64,000 nt of DNA, taken from contig NZ_JACBZA010000001.1 in the NCBI RefSeq assembly GCF_013408535.1, positions 4,610,850 to 4,674,849 of the forward strand, in the 5' to 3' direction. The translations under genes and the position numbers were made by a program. Origin of the DNA: Actinopolymorpha cephalotaxi. GTDB taxonomy: Bacteria > Actinomycetota > Actinomycetes > Propionibacteriales > Actinopolymorphaceae. Under the pieces are notes generated by a model. The model ran no database searches and was not told the DNA's origin. It saw only the letters and a program-made list of their open reading frames with translations. Below, in pieces: positions 8,662 to 17,867 of the stretch; positions within the stretch are counted from its first letter, which is position 1, and each line of letters begins with the position of its first letter.

Positions 8662-8880
8662 TCAGCCCGCCTCGCCGTCGTTCTCCCAGCGCAGCAGGTC
8701 TCCCGGCTGGCACTCGAGCACCTCGCAGAGGGCCTCGAGAGTGGTGAAGCGGACCGCCTTCGCGCGGCCGTTCTTGAGGACGGCCAGGTTGGCGGGAGTG
8801 ATTCCGACGCGATCCGCGAGTTCGCCCACGGACAGTTTCCGCTTGGCCAGCATCACGTCGATGTCGACAACGATCGGCAT
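8662..8880 (-). CDS. Small XRE/Cro-CI-type regulator (YozG-like)
   Basis: 72 residues, almost entirely one helix-turn-helix domain: LSVGELADRVGITPANLAVLKNG and FTTLEALCEVLECQPGDLL are the two hallmark segments. This short class is usually paired with a DUF2975 membrane protein, as here (ATGA 4-bp overlap with the upstream gene). It is a probable autorepressor acting on the palindrome at 9413-9429. The transmembrane partner may modulate it. Confidence 0.85.
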   Translation of the reverse strand: MPIVVDIDVMLAKRKLSVGELADRVGITPANLAVLKNGRAKAVRFTTLEALCEVLECQPGDLLRWENDGEAG

Positions 8881-9380
8881 CAGATCACCTCGTCCAGCTC
8901 CGACCGCAGCTGCGCCGCCTCGACGTCGCGGGCGACGGCCTGGGCGAGCAGCATCCGGAGTACGACCACGACGAGCGCGACCCCCAGGACCGCCACCGCG
9001 GCTCCACAGATCAGCAGGACCATGCCCGGTGGGACGGCCTCCCCCGGGGCAAGGACGACCGCGAGCGCGAACAGCAGAACCGCCGCCGCCACGACCGCAC
9101 CCGTCACGATGTAGACGTACCGGGAGGCGCCATGGGAGAACACTGTCCCGCGTCCCACCATCGTCACCAGGTGCCAGACACAGGCCAGCACCACCTCGAC
9201 CGCGACGAGACCCAGGACGAGGATCACCACGACGGAGGTGCGCTGGTACGCAGCGAGCTCGGCGTCCGCCTCCCCCAGGTCACCGGCCAGCAGCGGGATC
9301 ATCACCGCCTGCACGAACACCGAGCCGGCGAACAGCGCCACGAGTACCGCCCTCAGCGCAAGAACCGTCAGCTTTCCCAT
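8880..9380 (-). CDS. DUF2975 membrane protein
   Basis: 166 residues with four transmembrane helices (about 7-30, 45-70, 88-112, 118-142) and a short charged C-terminus, matching the DUF2975 layout. The start ATG 9380 has a strong GGGGGAGGGG site. The gene overlaps the XRE gene by 4 bp. DUF2975/XRE pairs are widespread; the biochemical role of the membrane protein is not known. Confidence 0.8.
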   Translation of the reverse strand: MGKLTVLALRAVLVALFAGSVFVQAVMIPLLAGDLGEADAELAAYQRTSVVVILVLGLVAVEVVLACVWHLVTMVGRGTVFSHGASRYVYIVTGAVVAAAVLLFALAVVLAPGEAVPPGMVLLICGAAVAVLGVALVVVVLRMLLAQAVARDVEAAQLRSELDEVI

Positions 9381-9393
9381 TACCCCTCCCCCA

Positions 9394-9429
9394 ATCGAAC
9401 GTCGATGGGAATCTATCGTTTTTCGATAG
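9394..9429. promoter_or_regulatory. Two palindromes upstream of the DUF2975-XRE operon
   Basis: ATCGA-ACG-TCGAT at 9394-9406 and CTATCG-TTTTT-CGATAG at 9413-9429, 14 to 49 bp upstream of the DUF2975 start. They share the ATCG/CGAT core. They are the likely operator of the XRE protein and may also influence the divergent nucleotidyltransferase gene at 9522. Confidence 0.55.
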
Positions 9430-9521
9430 GTGCGGCAACTGGATCCGAGTGGCTCGCGCCTGAAACACGACCTAAGGTGACGTGTTGATCTTCGGTCCCG
9501 ACGGGAGGGGAGCTGGCACCG

Positions 9522-10640
9522 GTGAGCAACGAGACGTCCATCAGCCGACGCATGGCCGAGGTCGCCCGCGAGGTGTTGGCGAAGCTTCCCGACGACGACG
9601 TACGGGCCGCGTTCGTGTTCGGCTCGGTGGCGTGGGGTGACGCCGACGAGGCCAGCGACATCGACCTCATGCTGTGTCTGAACCGTCCCGGGGACTACCG
9701 CGAGGTGACCCGGGTTCGGGTGGCCGACGTCCTGGGCCGCACCGCTCCGGAACTGCCGAGGTCACCGGTGTTCGCCGACATCGATCGGATCTCGGCCGCG
9801 CGCTTCGAGAACGCCGTCGCCGAAGGCAACTGGCACGCACGGGTCGCCCACTCGCTGGTCCTCGCCGACACCGACGGCTGGTTCGCCGGCCTGCGGGCCC
9901 GCGTCACCGGCACCTTCCACGACCCGGACACGTGCGCACGGCGAGCCCGGCCCTGGCACGACGCGAGCCTCACCCACTCCGACGGTGCCCGCCACGCGCT
10001 TGCCGAGGACGACCTCGCCCTGGCGACGTTGCATGCCCGCCTGGCCTTGGAGAACGTCGCCGTAGCGCTCATCGAGACCTGCGGGCTGCGTACCTCCGCC
10101 ACCCACTTCCTGGCCAGCGCACGTCGTGCGTTGGAAACGACCGGAAAGGGGCACCTTCACGAGCCGCTGCAGCGCGGGCTTGGCCTCGACGTCGACATCG
10201 TGGTCGCGGGGTACGGAGCGGAGTCCTTCGGCGTGCTCGCCGAGGCCCTACGTGGATGGATGACCGACGCGGAACTCGTACGCGAGATGGGACCGGAGCA
10301 CGTGGCGTGGGCCGCGTTCAGCTACGCCGACCAGACGTACGAGGAGATCGCGCACAAGGTGGCGGCCATGCGTGCCACCGGCCGGGCCGCCGACCTGGCG
10401 TCCTACCTCGACGGCCTGTTGAAGGTGCCGATCCGGATGAACCTGAGCAAGGTCGTCAACCTCCGGTTGCACGGTTCACTCGACGTGCTGGGAGTCGCGG
10501 AGTTCCATCAGGCCCTTCGCAGCGAGCCCGCGCTGTTCGAATCGTGGTGCCGCGGGCTGCGGCTGCCGGCCACCCGCGCAGATGTCACAGCCGCGTTGGA
10601 GGTGGCCGCCCAACTCCGCGATGGCATCGCGCTCCCCTGA
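9522..10640 (+). CDS. Nucleotidyltransferase-domain protein
   Basis: 372 residues. The N-terminal 100 residues form a minimal nucleotidyltransferase with the GSxxxG...SDIDL signature (FGSVAWGDADEASDIDLML), the metal-binding aspartates being in the DID. The C-terminal part is helical and resembles HEPN-like or KNTase C-terminal domains. It could nucleotidylate an antibiotic or a protein. Start GTG 9522 has GGGAGGGGAG upstream. It is divergent from the DUF2975 operon and convergent with the small gene at 10671. Confidence 0.75.
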   Translation: MSNETSISRRMAEVAREVLAKLPDDDVRAAFVFGSVAWGDADEASDIDLMLCLNRPGDYREVTRVRVADVLGRTAPELPRSPVFADIDRISAARFENAVAEGNWHARVAHSLVLADTDGWFAGLRARVTGTFHDPDTCARRARPWHDASLTHSDGARHALAEDDLALATLHARLALENVAVALIETCGLRTSATHFLASARRALETTGKGHLHEPLQRGLGLDVDIVVAGYGAESFGVLAEALRGWMTDAELVREMGPEHVAWAAFSYADQTYEEIAHKVAAMRATGRAADLASYLDGLLKVPIRMNLSKVVNLRLHGSLDVLGVAEFHQALRSEPALFESWCRGLRLPATRADVTAALEVAAQLRDGIALP

Positions 10641-10670
10641 GACGTTCAGGTGACGCCAGTCCGGTCGCCC

Positions 10671-11123
10671 TCACGAAACGTCGTCACCCGTACCTCCTTG
10701 CTCGCGGTGTTTCAGCTCGGCCTCGAACAGGTGCCGCGGCAGGTTGCCGGCGCGGTCCCGCGCGATCCGTTCGACATCGCGGAACACGCTCCAGTAGTGC
10801 TGGTCGTACGCCTCGACGAGCTGGAAGCTCCACATACCGTCGACGACATCGCGCCCCACCAGGCAGTCCTCGATCTCCTCGGCGAGCTCCCCGTGTCCTG
10901 CCGTGCGTAGCTCGGCAACCGCGTCCTGCAGGGTGAGGTCGGCCGAGCCGCACAGCCGATGGAACTCGAACAGCGCGCCGCGCGCGTGCTCGACAATCTC
11001 GAGCGCCTCGGACAGTTTTCCGAGCGCGGCGACGGTCGCGTCGCTCACCCCGTCCGGACGGCGATGAACGACCGAGCGGTCGGGACGCTTGGCGGACCCG
11101 TGGCGTTCGGGCAGCGAAGTCAT
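10671..11123 (-). CDS. Conserved hypothetical protein (actinobacterial type)
   Basis: 150 residues, helical and acidic, with a conserved-looking middle: ALEIVEHARGALFEFHRL, ELAEEIEDCLVGRDVVDGMW and VEAYDQHYW. I recognise it only as a small protein commonly seen in actinomycetes, with no assigned function. There is no signal peptide or membrane segment. The cytochrome P450 gene lies 54 bp upstream on the same strand. Confidence 0.6.
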   Translation of the reverse strand: MTSLPERHGSAKRPDRSVVHRRPDGVSDATVAALGKLSEALEIVEHARGALFEFHRLCGSADLTLQDAVAELRTAGHGELAEEIEDCLVGRDVVDGMWSFQLVEAYDQHYWSVFRDVERIARDRAGNLPRHLFEAELKHREQGGTGDDVS

Positions 11124-11177
11124 GACGAGCCGCTACCCCATGCCTCCGAGCGAAAACCTCAGCGACAGTGGCGTGTC

Positions 11178-12554
11178 CTACCTGGCGGTGAGGCGACAGC
11201 GCAGCGGACCGGCCGCCCGGAGCGTGATGCCCAGGGACAGCGATACGTCAGTGTCGATGGCGGCGAGTTCGTATGCCTGCAAGACGATGGCCACGGCCAG
11301 GACGGACTCGAGCATCGAGAACCGCTGCCCGATGCAGGCGCGCGGTCCACCACCGAACGGGAACCAGGCGTACCTCGGCCGGGCCGCCTCCGCCTCCGGC
11401 GAGAAGCGCTCGGGATCGAAGCGCTCGGGATCGTCCCAGTAGGCAGGGTTCCGGTGGGTGACCCAGGGGCTGACGAACACGTTCGCGCCCGCGGGAACGC
11501 GGTAGCCGTCGACCTCGGTGTCGGCGACAGCGCGCCGGCCGATCGCCGGCGCGGCCGGGTAGAGCCGCATGGCTTCCTTGAGGACCTTCGTGACGTACGG
11601 AAGCGCGTCGAGGTCGTCCGCGCCCGGTCGCCGGGTCCCCAGCACGCGGTCCACTTCCTCTCGGGCGGCGGCCTGTGCGTCCGGATGGCGCGCGAGGAGG
11701 TGAAGCGCGAAGGCCACCGACGTGGCGGTGGTCTCGTGGCCCGCAAGGAGGAAGAGGAGCACCTGGTCGCGGACCTCCCCGGCGGAGAGCCGGTCGCCGT
11801 CGCCGTCGGTCGCATCGGCCAACAGGCCAAGGAGATCGGCAATCCCGTCGTCACCCCTGACGGCAGTACCGCCGCCCGGCTGGTCGCGGCGCCGCGCGAT
11901 GATCTCGTCGCACAGGTCGTTCAGCTCGCGTTGGGCCGCCGCGGCCCGGCGGTTGCCGGGTGTCGGCCAGTGCCGTGGGAGGTTCGCCGGAGCGAATCCA
12001 CGCTGCCGGGTGTAGTCGGCGACCACCGGGAAGGATCGTCGTACCACGTCGACGGCTGCCTCCACGTCGGCGCCGAACAGGATGCGGGAAACGGTCCGCA
12101 GGGTCAGGCCGGTCGCCTCCGCGAGCAGGTCGACGACCTGGCCGGGCGCGGTGCGCCACCGCTCGACCGCGGCGGACGCCTCTTCGCACATGGTCGCGGC
12201 GTACGTGTCGACCCGGCGGCGGGTGAACAGCGGCTGCACGAGCCGCCGCTGCCGGACGTAGTCGTCGTCCTGACTGGTGAGCAGGCCGTCGCCGACCGAC
12301 TCTTGGACCTCGAGGTAGAACTTGTTGTCCTTGCGGAAGTTGACCGAGTCGGTGGCCAGGACCTGCTGGGTGCCCTCGGCGGAGAACACGCCGTAGAACT
12401 CGACCCGCAGACCGGGTGGTCCGGCCACGAAACGTACGACGTCGCCGTGGTCTCGCTGGGCACGCAGGAAGGCGTTCAGTGAATCTCGTTGCAGGTCGAG
12501 CAGCGATCCGATCACAGGTAGCCCAGCTGCGGACGGTGCGAGCACGGCAGTCAT
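11178..12554 (-). CDS. Cytochrome P450
   Basis: 458 residues with all P450 hallmarks: I-helix LLAGHETTATS, K-helix EAMRLYP (ExxR), and the haem loop FPFGGGPRACIGQRF with the proximal cysteine at C407. The start at 12554 is set by GGAGG five bases upstream. There is no membrane anchor, as is usual for soluble bacterial P450s. The GHETTA form and length resemble fatty-acid or terpene-hydroxylating bacterial classes, but the substrate is not predictable. No ferredoxin or reductase is adjacent, so electron partners must come from elsewhere. Confidence 0.92.
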   Translation of the reverse strand: MTAVLAPSAAGLPVIGSLLDLQRDSLNAFLRAQRDHGDVVRFVAGPPGLRVEFYGVFSAEGTQQVLATDSVNFRKDNKFYLEVQESVGDGLLTSQDDDYVRQRRLVQPLFTRRRVDTYAATMCEEASAAVERWRTAPGQVVDLLAEATGLTLRTVSRILFGADVEAAVDVVRRSFPVVADYTRQRGFAPANLPRHWPTPGNRRAAAAQRELNDLCDEIIARRRDQPGGGTAVRGDDGIADLLGLLADATDGDGDRLSAGEVRDQVLLFLLAGHETTATSVAFALHLLARHPDAQAAAREEVDRVLGTRRPGADDLDALPYVTKVLKEAMRLYPAAPAIGRRAVADTEVDGYRVPAGANVFVSPWVTHRNPAYWDDPERFDPERFSPEAEAARPRYAWFPFGGGPRACIGQRFSMLESVLAVAIVLQAYELAAIDTDVSLSLGITLRAAGPLRCRLTAR

Positions 12555-12657
12555 GCGTCCTCCGTGATGTGATCCGGACAGATACCGGGAGACCTCACTG
12601 TCGTCCAGTATCCGGCCGGTGTACGGAGTCGACAACACCGCCAGGTGCGGCCACGCG

Positions 12658-13059
12658 CTACTCGCCGGCGTAGGTGCCGAAGCTCCAGAGGTTGCCCTCG
12701 AGATCGCGAACGGTGAAGCCGCGGCTGCCGTAGCCCTCGTCGTTGACGCCCGCCACCACCTCGGCGCCGGCGGCGGTGGCGCGCTTGAACAGCGCGTCCG
12801 GGTCCTCGCACACGACGTACACCACGTCGTTTCCGGGGGCGCGGCTGCCGAACGGCCCGTCGTCCTTTCCGGCCGTGCCGAACATCACGCCGCCGCCGAG
12901 CGGCCAGCGCATCTCCGCGTGCTCGATGATCGACGGGTCGCCGTCGCGAGCGTAGGCGGCCCGCTCCTCGAAGCCGAAAGCGTCGGACAGAAACTTGATG
13001 GCGGCGCGGGCGTCGCGGTAGCTGAGGATTGGCCAGACGTGGGTACGGTGCTCGCTCAT
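12658..13059 (-). CDS. VOC-family (glyoxalase/bleomycin-resistance-like) protein
   Basis: 133 residues from ATG 13059. Two beta-alpha-beta-beta-beta modules of the VOC fold are visible, ending in the typical YGSRGFTVRDLEGNLWSFGTY. It probably binds a small molecule or metal. It lies 7 bp downstream of the AraC gene on the same strand, so regulator and VOC protein form an operon. That arrangement is common for self-contained stress or detoxification units. Confidence 0.8.
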   Translation of the reverse strand: MSEHRTHVWPILSYRDARAAIKFLSDAFGFEERAAYARDGDPSIIEHAEMRWPLGGGVMFGTAGKDDGPFGSRAPGNDVVYVVCEDPDALFKRATAAGAEVVAGVNDEGYGSRGFTVRDLEGNLWSFGTYAGE

Positions 13060-13066
13060 GCGGCCA

Positions 13067-13906
13067 TCATCGGGCCGCCGAGCCGTCGCCGTCTTGGAAG
13101 AATGGAAGCCCTTCCTCGGCCATCCACCGCCGGGGAGTACACCCCGCAAGCTCGCTGAAGTCGTTCGTGAGATGGGCCTGGTCGTAGTATCCGCACGCCG
13201 CCGCGACCTCCGCGATCGTGGCGTGGCGCGGCAGGTTCTGGATCATGTGCCGGGCACGGTCGAAGCGGACCACCCGGGCCGCCAGCTTCGGCGAGCAACC
13301 GAACTCGCTCCCGAACCTGCGGGCCAGGTGCTGCCGGCTCCAGCCGACGTCGCCCGCAAGCTCGGCCACCCCCACCGTGCCGCCGGAGGCGACGATCAGC
13401 TGCCACGCCCGGCGAAGCTCCGCGGAGAGCGGGTTGTCGATCACCAGCCGCCGGAGCACCGCGTCGCAGGCCGCGAACCGCTGGTCCCAGGTGGTGGCGT
13501 ACTGCAATCGTTCCCACAACTCGTCGCCGGTGCGCCCCACCACCTCGTTCAGCTCCAGCGACATGTCCCACAGCCCACCGGCCGGGAGCCCGAACAGCGC
13601 GCGGCATCCGTCGGCGGTGAGGTGGATCGCCACGCCCTCCTGGTCGCCACTGTGCGAGATCAGTGCCGGGGTGGCCTGGAGACCCGAGAGCACGGCGCGG
13701 TACGACCTTGGCGGGTGGGTGGGATCGGTGTGGACGGCGACGTCGATCGCCGGGCCGACCGACACGATGAACGTGAGTGAACTCGACGGCAGACCGCGAT
13801 GGATCCCGGGCGCGAAGCCGAGATAGCGGTAGCCGGTGTAGCCGTCGACGTACGGGGTCAGCGACAGGTGGGGCGTACCCACTGCCGACTCCGCGACCGT
13901 CTCCAT
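13067..13906 (-). CDS. AraC-family transcriptional regulator
   Basis: 279 residues from ATG 13906. The C-terminal 100 residues hold two helix-turn-helix motifs: VAELAGDVGWSRQHLARRFGSE and IAEVAAACGYYDQAHLTNDF. The N-terminal 160 residues form a sensing domain resembling the DUF6597-type N-terminus (YRYLGFAPGIHRGLPSSSLTFI). It is co-transcribed with the VOC protein and divergent from the ABC exporter pair, with a CRP-type site in the shared promoter region, so it may also control the exporter. Confidence 0.85.
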   Translation of the reverse strand: METVAESAVGTPHLSLTPYVDGYTGYRYLGFAPGIHRGLPSSSLTFIVSVGPAIDVAVHTDPTHPPRSYRAVLSGLQATPALISHSGDQEGVAIHLTADGCRALFGLPAGGLWDMSLELNEVVGRTGDELWERLQYATTWDQRFAACDAVLRRLVIDNPLSAELRRAWQLIVASGGTVGVAELAGDVGWSRQHLARRFGSEFGCSPKLAARVVRFDRARHMIQNLPRHATIAEVAAACGYYDQAHLTNDFSELAGCTPRRWMAEEGLPFFQDGDGSAAR

Positions 13907-14000
13907 GCCGACGACGCTACCCCGGGCCGGCCTGGCGGCGGGATCGGATGAGTTCGGACTCGCCGAGGTCGAGGTAGGTCGAGCGACCACAAGTAATCAG

Positions 14001-14016
14001 TGTGACGTGCATCACA
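14001..14016. promoter_or_regulatory. Perfect CRP-type binding site
   Basis: TGTGA-CGTGCA-TCACA matches the TGTGA-N6-TCACA consensus of cAMP receptor proteins (also used by actinobacterial CRP) at all ten half-site positions. It lies 95 bp upstream of the AraC start and 114 bp upstream of the ABC exporter start. Assignment is by consensus only. Confidence 0.6.
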
Positions 14017-14129
14017 AAAGTCGGGCGAAGCGGCCAGTAGCTGTGCTGCAATCGGAGGCCGTTGCGCGCGCACGGGTTTCGCTGTTCGTTCCTGGCTCTG
14101 TCGAAGGCTTCTTGAGGAGTGTCCGCGGT

Positions 14130-16037
14130 ATGCCTGTGCCCTTCTCTGCTTGGCGTTCTGTTCGGTGTGCGGCACGGAACCGGTACCTGCTGCACCTGCG
14201 GTTGTGGTGGCACGCGGCTCCCGGCCTGGCCATCGTCTGCGTTGCGCTCGCGGTGGTCCGGGCGGGTGCGATCACCGTGGCGATGGTCGCGTCCGGCCAC
14301 CTGGTCGCGTCGATCGATGAGGCGGTTCGTGCCGGGGTGGATTCGGCCGCGGCGCTGGGGTCGTGGCGATGGTTGATGCTCACGGTCGCGGCGTTCGTGG
14401 CGGCACCGGTCGCGGGCGCGGTGTCGCGCGGTGTTGAGGAGGTGGCCTCGGCGCGGTATCTGGCGGCGTACTACGACCTCGTTGTCGACACAGGGGTACG
14501 TCCGCACTCGGTGACCCACCTGGAGGACCCGGCCGGCGCACAGCAGCTCGGCTCGGCCGTGGAAGCCTCCCGGGACTGGCTGTTCCTGCGAGGGATCGGT
14601 GGCACCTGGGATGCGCTGTCGAACAAGCTGAACGGCGTCGGCGCGCTCGTCGTCGTGGCCACGTGGCGATGGTGGGCCGGGCCGGTCCTGCTGGTCGGCT
14701 GGCTGCTGCTGTCACGTGCGGTGGCGCACTGGCGGAGCGTCGTCTTCGACGACATGATCACCGAGACCGGCCTCGGCCGCCGTCGCGCGTCCTACCTGCA
14801 AGGGCTTCTGGTCGGGCGAGCCGCGGCGAAGGAGGTCCGGCTGTACGGGCTCGGCGGATGGCTGCTGGACGGCTTCGTGAACGCCTGGCAGGAAACCATG
14901 GCCGTCGTGTCCCGACGGCGGCTACGCGGAGTGGGGAGCACGCTGCCGCCGCTCGCGGTGCTGCTGGTGCTGAACGCGGCGGCGTTCGCCGTGCTGACCG
15001 CCGACACCGCCGCCGGGCGAGTGTCCACGGGAATGCTGGTCACGGTGGTTCAGGGAATTCTCGGGCTGTCGGCGTTCGGGCGCCAGGACGACGGCGAAAC
15101 CTCACTCGGGCGGACCGTCTCCTGTGTGGCCGCGCTCGCCTCGTTCCGGACGGCGCTGGGTCTGCCGTTCCTGCCCGGCCCACCGCAAGCCACGCTTGCC
15201 CCTGCTGCAGCGGGAACACCCACCGCGAGCAAGGTGGAGTTGCGTGATGTCACGTTCGGCTATCCCGGTGGAGATCGGCCGGTGGTGGAGCGTCTGCGGC
15301 TGACGATCCCGGCCGGCCAGTCGGTGGCCGTGGTAGGTGTCAACGGTGTCGGGAAGTCCACGATCGTCAAGCTGTTGTGCGGTTTGTGGCCCCCACAGGC
15401 CGGTGAGGTACGCATCGACGGGCTGGACCCGGCGGTCGATGCCGCCGCCCGGCACCGGGTGTCGGTGATCTTCCAGGAGTTCCTGCGTTTCGGGTTGCCG
15501 GCGCGGGCGAACGTCGAGGCGGGCGCGGGCTGGTGCCGGATCGGAGATCTCGACCGGATCGCCACCGATGCGGGTACTGACCACATCGTTGCCGGCCTGG
15601 AGTACGGCTGGGAAACCATCCTGTCGGCGGAGTTCACCGGCGGCACGGATCTGTCGGGCGGGCAGTGGCAGCGGATCGCGCTGGCCCGGGCACTCGCAGC
15701 GGTGCGGGCCGGTGCGGGCGTACTCGTCCTGGACGAGCCGACCGCCGCCCTGGACGTGCGGGCGGAGGTGGCACTGTTCGAGTCTCTGCTGCGGCTGCGG
15801 GAGGGGCTGACGACCATCCTGATCAGCCATCGGCTGTCCAGTGTCCGGCACGCCGACCGGATCGTGGTGCTCGGCGCAGTCGGCGGCGGTGTCGCCGGCG
15901 GTGTCGGCGGCGGTGTCGCCGGCGCGCGGGTGATCGAGGACGGCACCCACACCGAGCTCCTCGCCGCCGGAGGCGAGTACGCCCGGATGTTCAGGTTGCA
16001 GGCGTCCCGGTTCGCAGCCGCGGGAGGTGTCGCGTGA
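14130..16037 (+). CDS. ABC exporter half-transporter 1 (membrane domain fused to ATPase)
   Basis: 635 residues from ATG 14130. The first 330 residues hold about six transmembrane helices (type IV ABC exporter). The ATPase domain follows, with Walker A GVNGVGKST, signature LSGGQ, Walker B VLVLDEPTAALD and H-loop LISHRLSS, all intact. A 16-residue Gly/Val/Ala stretch encoded by a 24-bp tandem repeat is inserted after RIVVLG, where the family has a short turn. The next gene overlaps by one base (TGATG), so the two halves form a heterodimer. The cargo is unknown; neighbouring cell-wall resistance genes make an antibiotic or lipid plausible. Confidence 0.87.
   Translation: MPVPFSAWRSVRCAARNRYLLHLRLWWHAAPGLAIVCVALAVVRAGAITVAMVASGHLVASIDEAVRAGVDSAAALGSWRWLMLTVAAFVAAPVAGAVSRGVEEVASARYLAAYYDLVVDTGVRPHSVTHLEDPAGAQQLGSAVEASRDWLFLRGIGGTWDALSNKLNGVGALVVVATWRWWAGPVLLVGWLLLSRAVAHWRSVVFDDMITETGLGRRRASYLQGLLVGRAAAKEVRLYGLGGWLLDGFVNAWQETMAVVSRRRLRGVGSTLPPLAVLLVLNAAAFAVLTADTAAGRVSTGMLVTVVQGILGLSAFGRQDDGETSLGRTVSCVAALASFRTALGLPFLPGPPQATLAPAAAGTPTASKVELRDVTFGYPGGDRPVVERLRLTIPAGQSVAVVGVNGVGKSTIVKLLCGLWPPQAGEVRIDGLDPAVDAAARHRVSVIFQEFLRFGLPARANVEAGAGWCRIGDLDRIATDAGTDHIVAGLEYGWETILSAEFTGGTDLSGGQWQRIALARALAAVRAGAGVLVLDEPTAALDVRAEVALFESLLRLREGLTTILISHRLSSVRHADRIVVLGAVGGGVAGGVGGGVAGARVIEDGTHTELLAAGGEYARMFRLQASRFAAAGGVA
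15879..15926 (+). repeat. 24-bp in-frame tandem repeat, two copies
   Basis: Units 15879-15902 and 15903-15926, differing at the end of copy 2. They encode VGGGVAGG and VGGGVAGA. The unit is a multiple of three, so copy-number change alters length without frameshift. Confidence 0.85.
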
Positions 16038-17836
16038 TGGGCGTACTCACCGGTGTGCGGAATCTCTCGCGTACGTTGCGGTTGCTGGTCGGCACCTCGG
16101 TTCGGGTGGCGCCGTGGCAGGCGTTGCTGTGCCTGGGCGAGACCGGCGGAGTGATCCTCGGGCTGCTGCAGCCCTTGTATCTGGCATGGTTCGTCGCCGG
16201 CGCGGTCGGCCATGACACCCGGCAGATGGCCCTGGCCGCCGGTGCGTTCGTCGCGCAGATCGGTGTCGGCCGGGCCCTTGTGTGGCTGGGGATGAACGCG
16301 CGCTTCGGGCAACTGGAGCGGGTGGGTTACGAGTTCGACGCGCGGATCGCCGCGCTCACCGCGTCCGTTCCCACGATCGACCACCTCGACGACCCACACT
16401 TTCTCGACCAGCTGCAGATCATGCGTGAGGAACGCGGATCGCTCGGCCTGGCCCTCAACACCCTGCTGAACAACCTCAACGGCCTGGCGGGAGTGGTCGG
16501 CGTCGTCGCGCTTGCCGCCACTGCCGACCCACGGATGCTGCTGGCCGCTGTCGCCGGCATCCCTGGTGTCCTGGCAGGGCCCATCCTCGCCCGCTGGCAG
16601 GGACGGGCCGAAGCCGCCGCCGCGGAACCCGGCCGGCTCGCGGCACACCTGCTGCAGGTGGGGACGTCGCCTGCCGGCGGTGGCGAGGTCCGCGTCTTCG
16701 GCCTGGCCGACCCGCTCCGCGGACGGCTCGCCGACGCCACCCACGCCTGGTGGAAACCGAAGGTAGGCCTGGCGGTACGTGAGTCCGTGGTCAACGTGGT
16801 GGTCCAGGTGATCTTCTTCGGCGTCGCCGGTGCGATGCTGGCCTGGCTGGTTCACGACGCGGTCTCCGGAGCGGTCAGCGTCGCCTCGGTCACCCTGGCG
16901 CTCCTGCTGGTCGGCCGGCTTCAGGGCGTCAGCGGCACCCTGCGCGACATCATCCACAACGTTGCCGCGATGAGCCGTACGGCCGGACGGTACCTCTGGC
17001 TCGTCGACGAGACCGCGCGCATCCGGGCAGCGCATCACGGCGTCGGCACACCTCCGGATCGGCTTTCGCAGGGGCTCGTGCTGGAACAGGTCGGCTACCG
17101 CTATCCGGGGCACGACCGGCCCGCGCTGGACGGCGTTTCCCTCGTCCTCCCGGCGGGCAGCGTCGTCGCACTCGTGGGCGAGAACGGCGCCGGAAAGTCC
17201 ACCCTGGTCAACCTGATCACCGGCATGCTCCGGCCAACCAGCGGCGCCGTCCGGGTCGACGGTCGCGACCTGACCGGTCTCGACCCGGGATCCTGGCGAT
17301 CACGGCTGGCCGGAGCGTTCCAGGACCATCAGCGGTGGGAGCTCACCCTCGGGCAGTCCGTCGGGATCGGCGACCTGCCGAAGCGGGACGACGAGGAGGC
17401 GATCCGGCGCGCGCTCCACGAAGGCGCGGCCGAGGCCGTGCTCACCTCCGTACCGCGCGGCCTGCACACCCAGCTCGGCGTGAGCTGGCCGGACGGGGTC
17501 GATCTGTCCGGCGGTCAGTGGCAGCGTCTGGCCATCGCCCGCGGCATGATGCGCCGGCAGCCGTTGGTGCGCGTACTCGACGAGCCCACCGCGGCCCTGG
17601 ACGCGGCCACCGAACACCAACTGTTCGACCAGTACGCCCGGGCCGCTTCCGGCGGACGGCAGGCCGGCACCATCACCATCCTGGTGACCCATCGATTCTC
17701 CACTGTCGCCGCGGCTGACCAGGTGGTCGTGCTCGACCACGGACGCGTCGTCGAACACGGAACCCACGCGGAGCTGATCAGCCGCGGCGGGCACTACAGC
17801 GATCTCTACGAACTGCAGGCCCGCGGCTATCGGTGA
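16037..17836 (+). CDS. ABC exporter half-transporter 2 (membrane domain fused to ATPase)
   Basis: 599 residues, start ATG 16037 overlapping the previous stop. There are six membrane helices in the first 310 residues. The ATPase has Walker A GENGAGKST, signature DLSGGQWQR, Walker B VRVLDEPTAALD with the catalytic Glu present, and H-loop VTHRFST. Both ATP sites of the heterodimer therefore look competent, unlike many heterodimeric exporters with one degenerate site. It converges with vanX, leaving a 31-bp gap without a clear terminator. Confidence 0.87.
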   Translation: MGVLTGVRNLSRTLRLLVGTSVRVAPWQALLCLGETGGVILGLLQPLYLAWFVAGAVGHDTRQMALAAGAFVAQIGVGRALVWLGMNARFGQLERVGYEFDARIAALTASVPTIDHLDDPHFLDQLQIMREERGSLGLALNTLLNNLNGLAGVVGVVALAATADPRMLLAAVAGIPGVLAGPILARWQGRAEAAAAEPGRLAAHLLQVGTSPAGGGEVRVFGLADPLRGRLADATHAWWKPKVGLAVRESVVNVVVQVIFFGVAGAMLAWLVHDAVSGAVSVASVTLALLLVGRLQGVSGTLRDIIHNVAAMSRTAGRYLWLVDETARIRAAHHGVGTPPDRLSQGLVLEQVGYRYPGHDRPALDGVSLVLPAGSVVALVGENGAGKSTLVNLITGMLRPTSGAVRVDGRDLTGLDPGSWRSRLAGAFQDHQRWELTLGQSVGIGDLPKRDDEEAIRRALHEGAAEAVLTSVPRGLHTQLGVSWPDGVDLSGGQWQRLAIARGMMRRQPLVRVLDEPTAALDAATEHQLFDQYARAASGGRQAGTITILVTHRFSTVAAADQVVVLDHGRVVEHGTHAELISRGGHYSDLYELQARGYR

Positions 17837-17867
17837 GGATTCATCATGCGACGGTTCATGCGACCGT

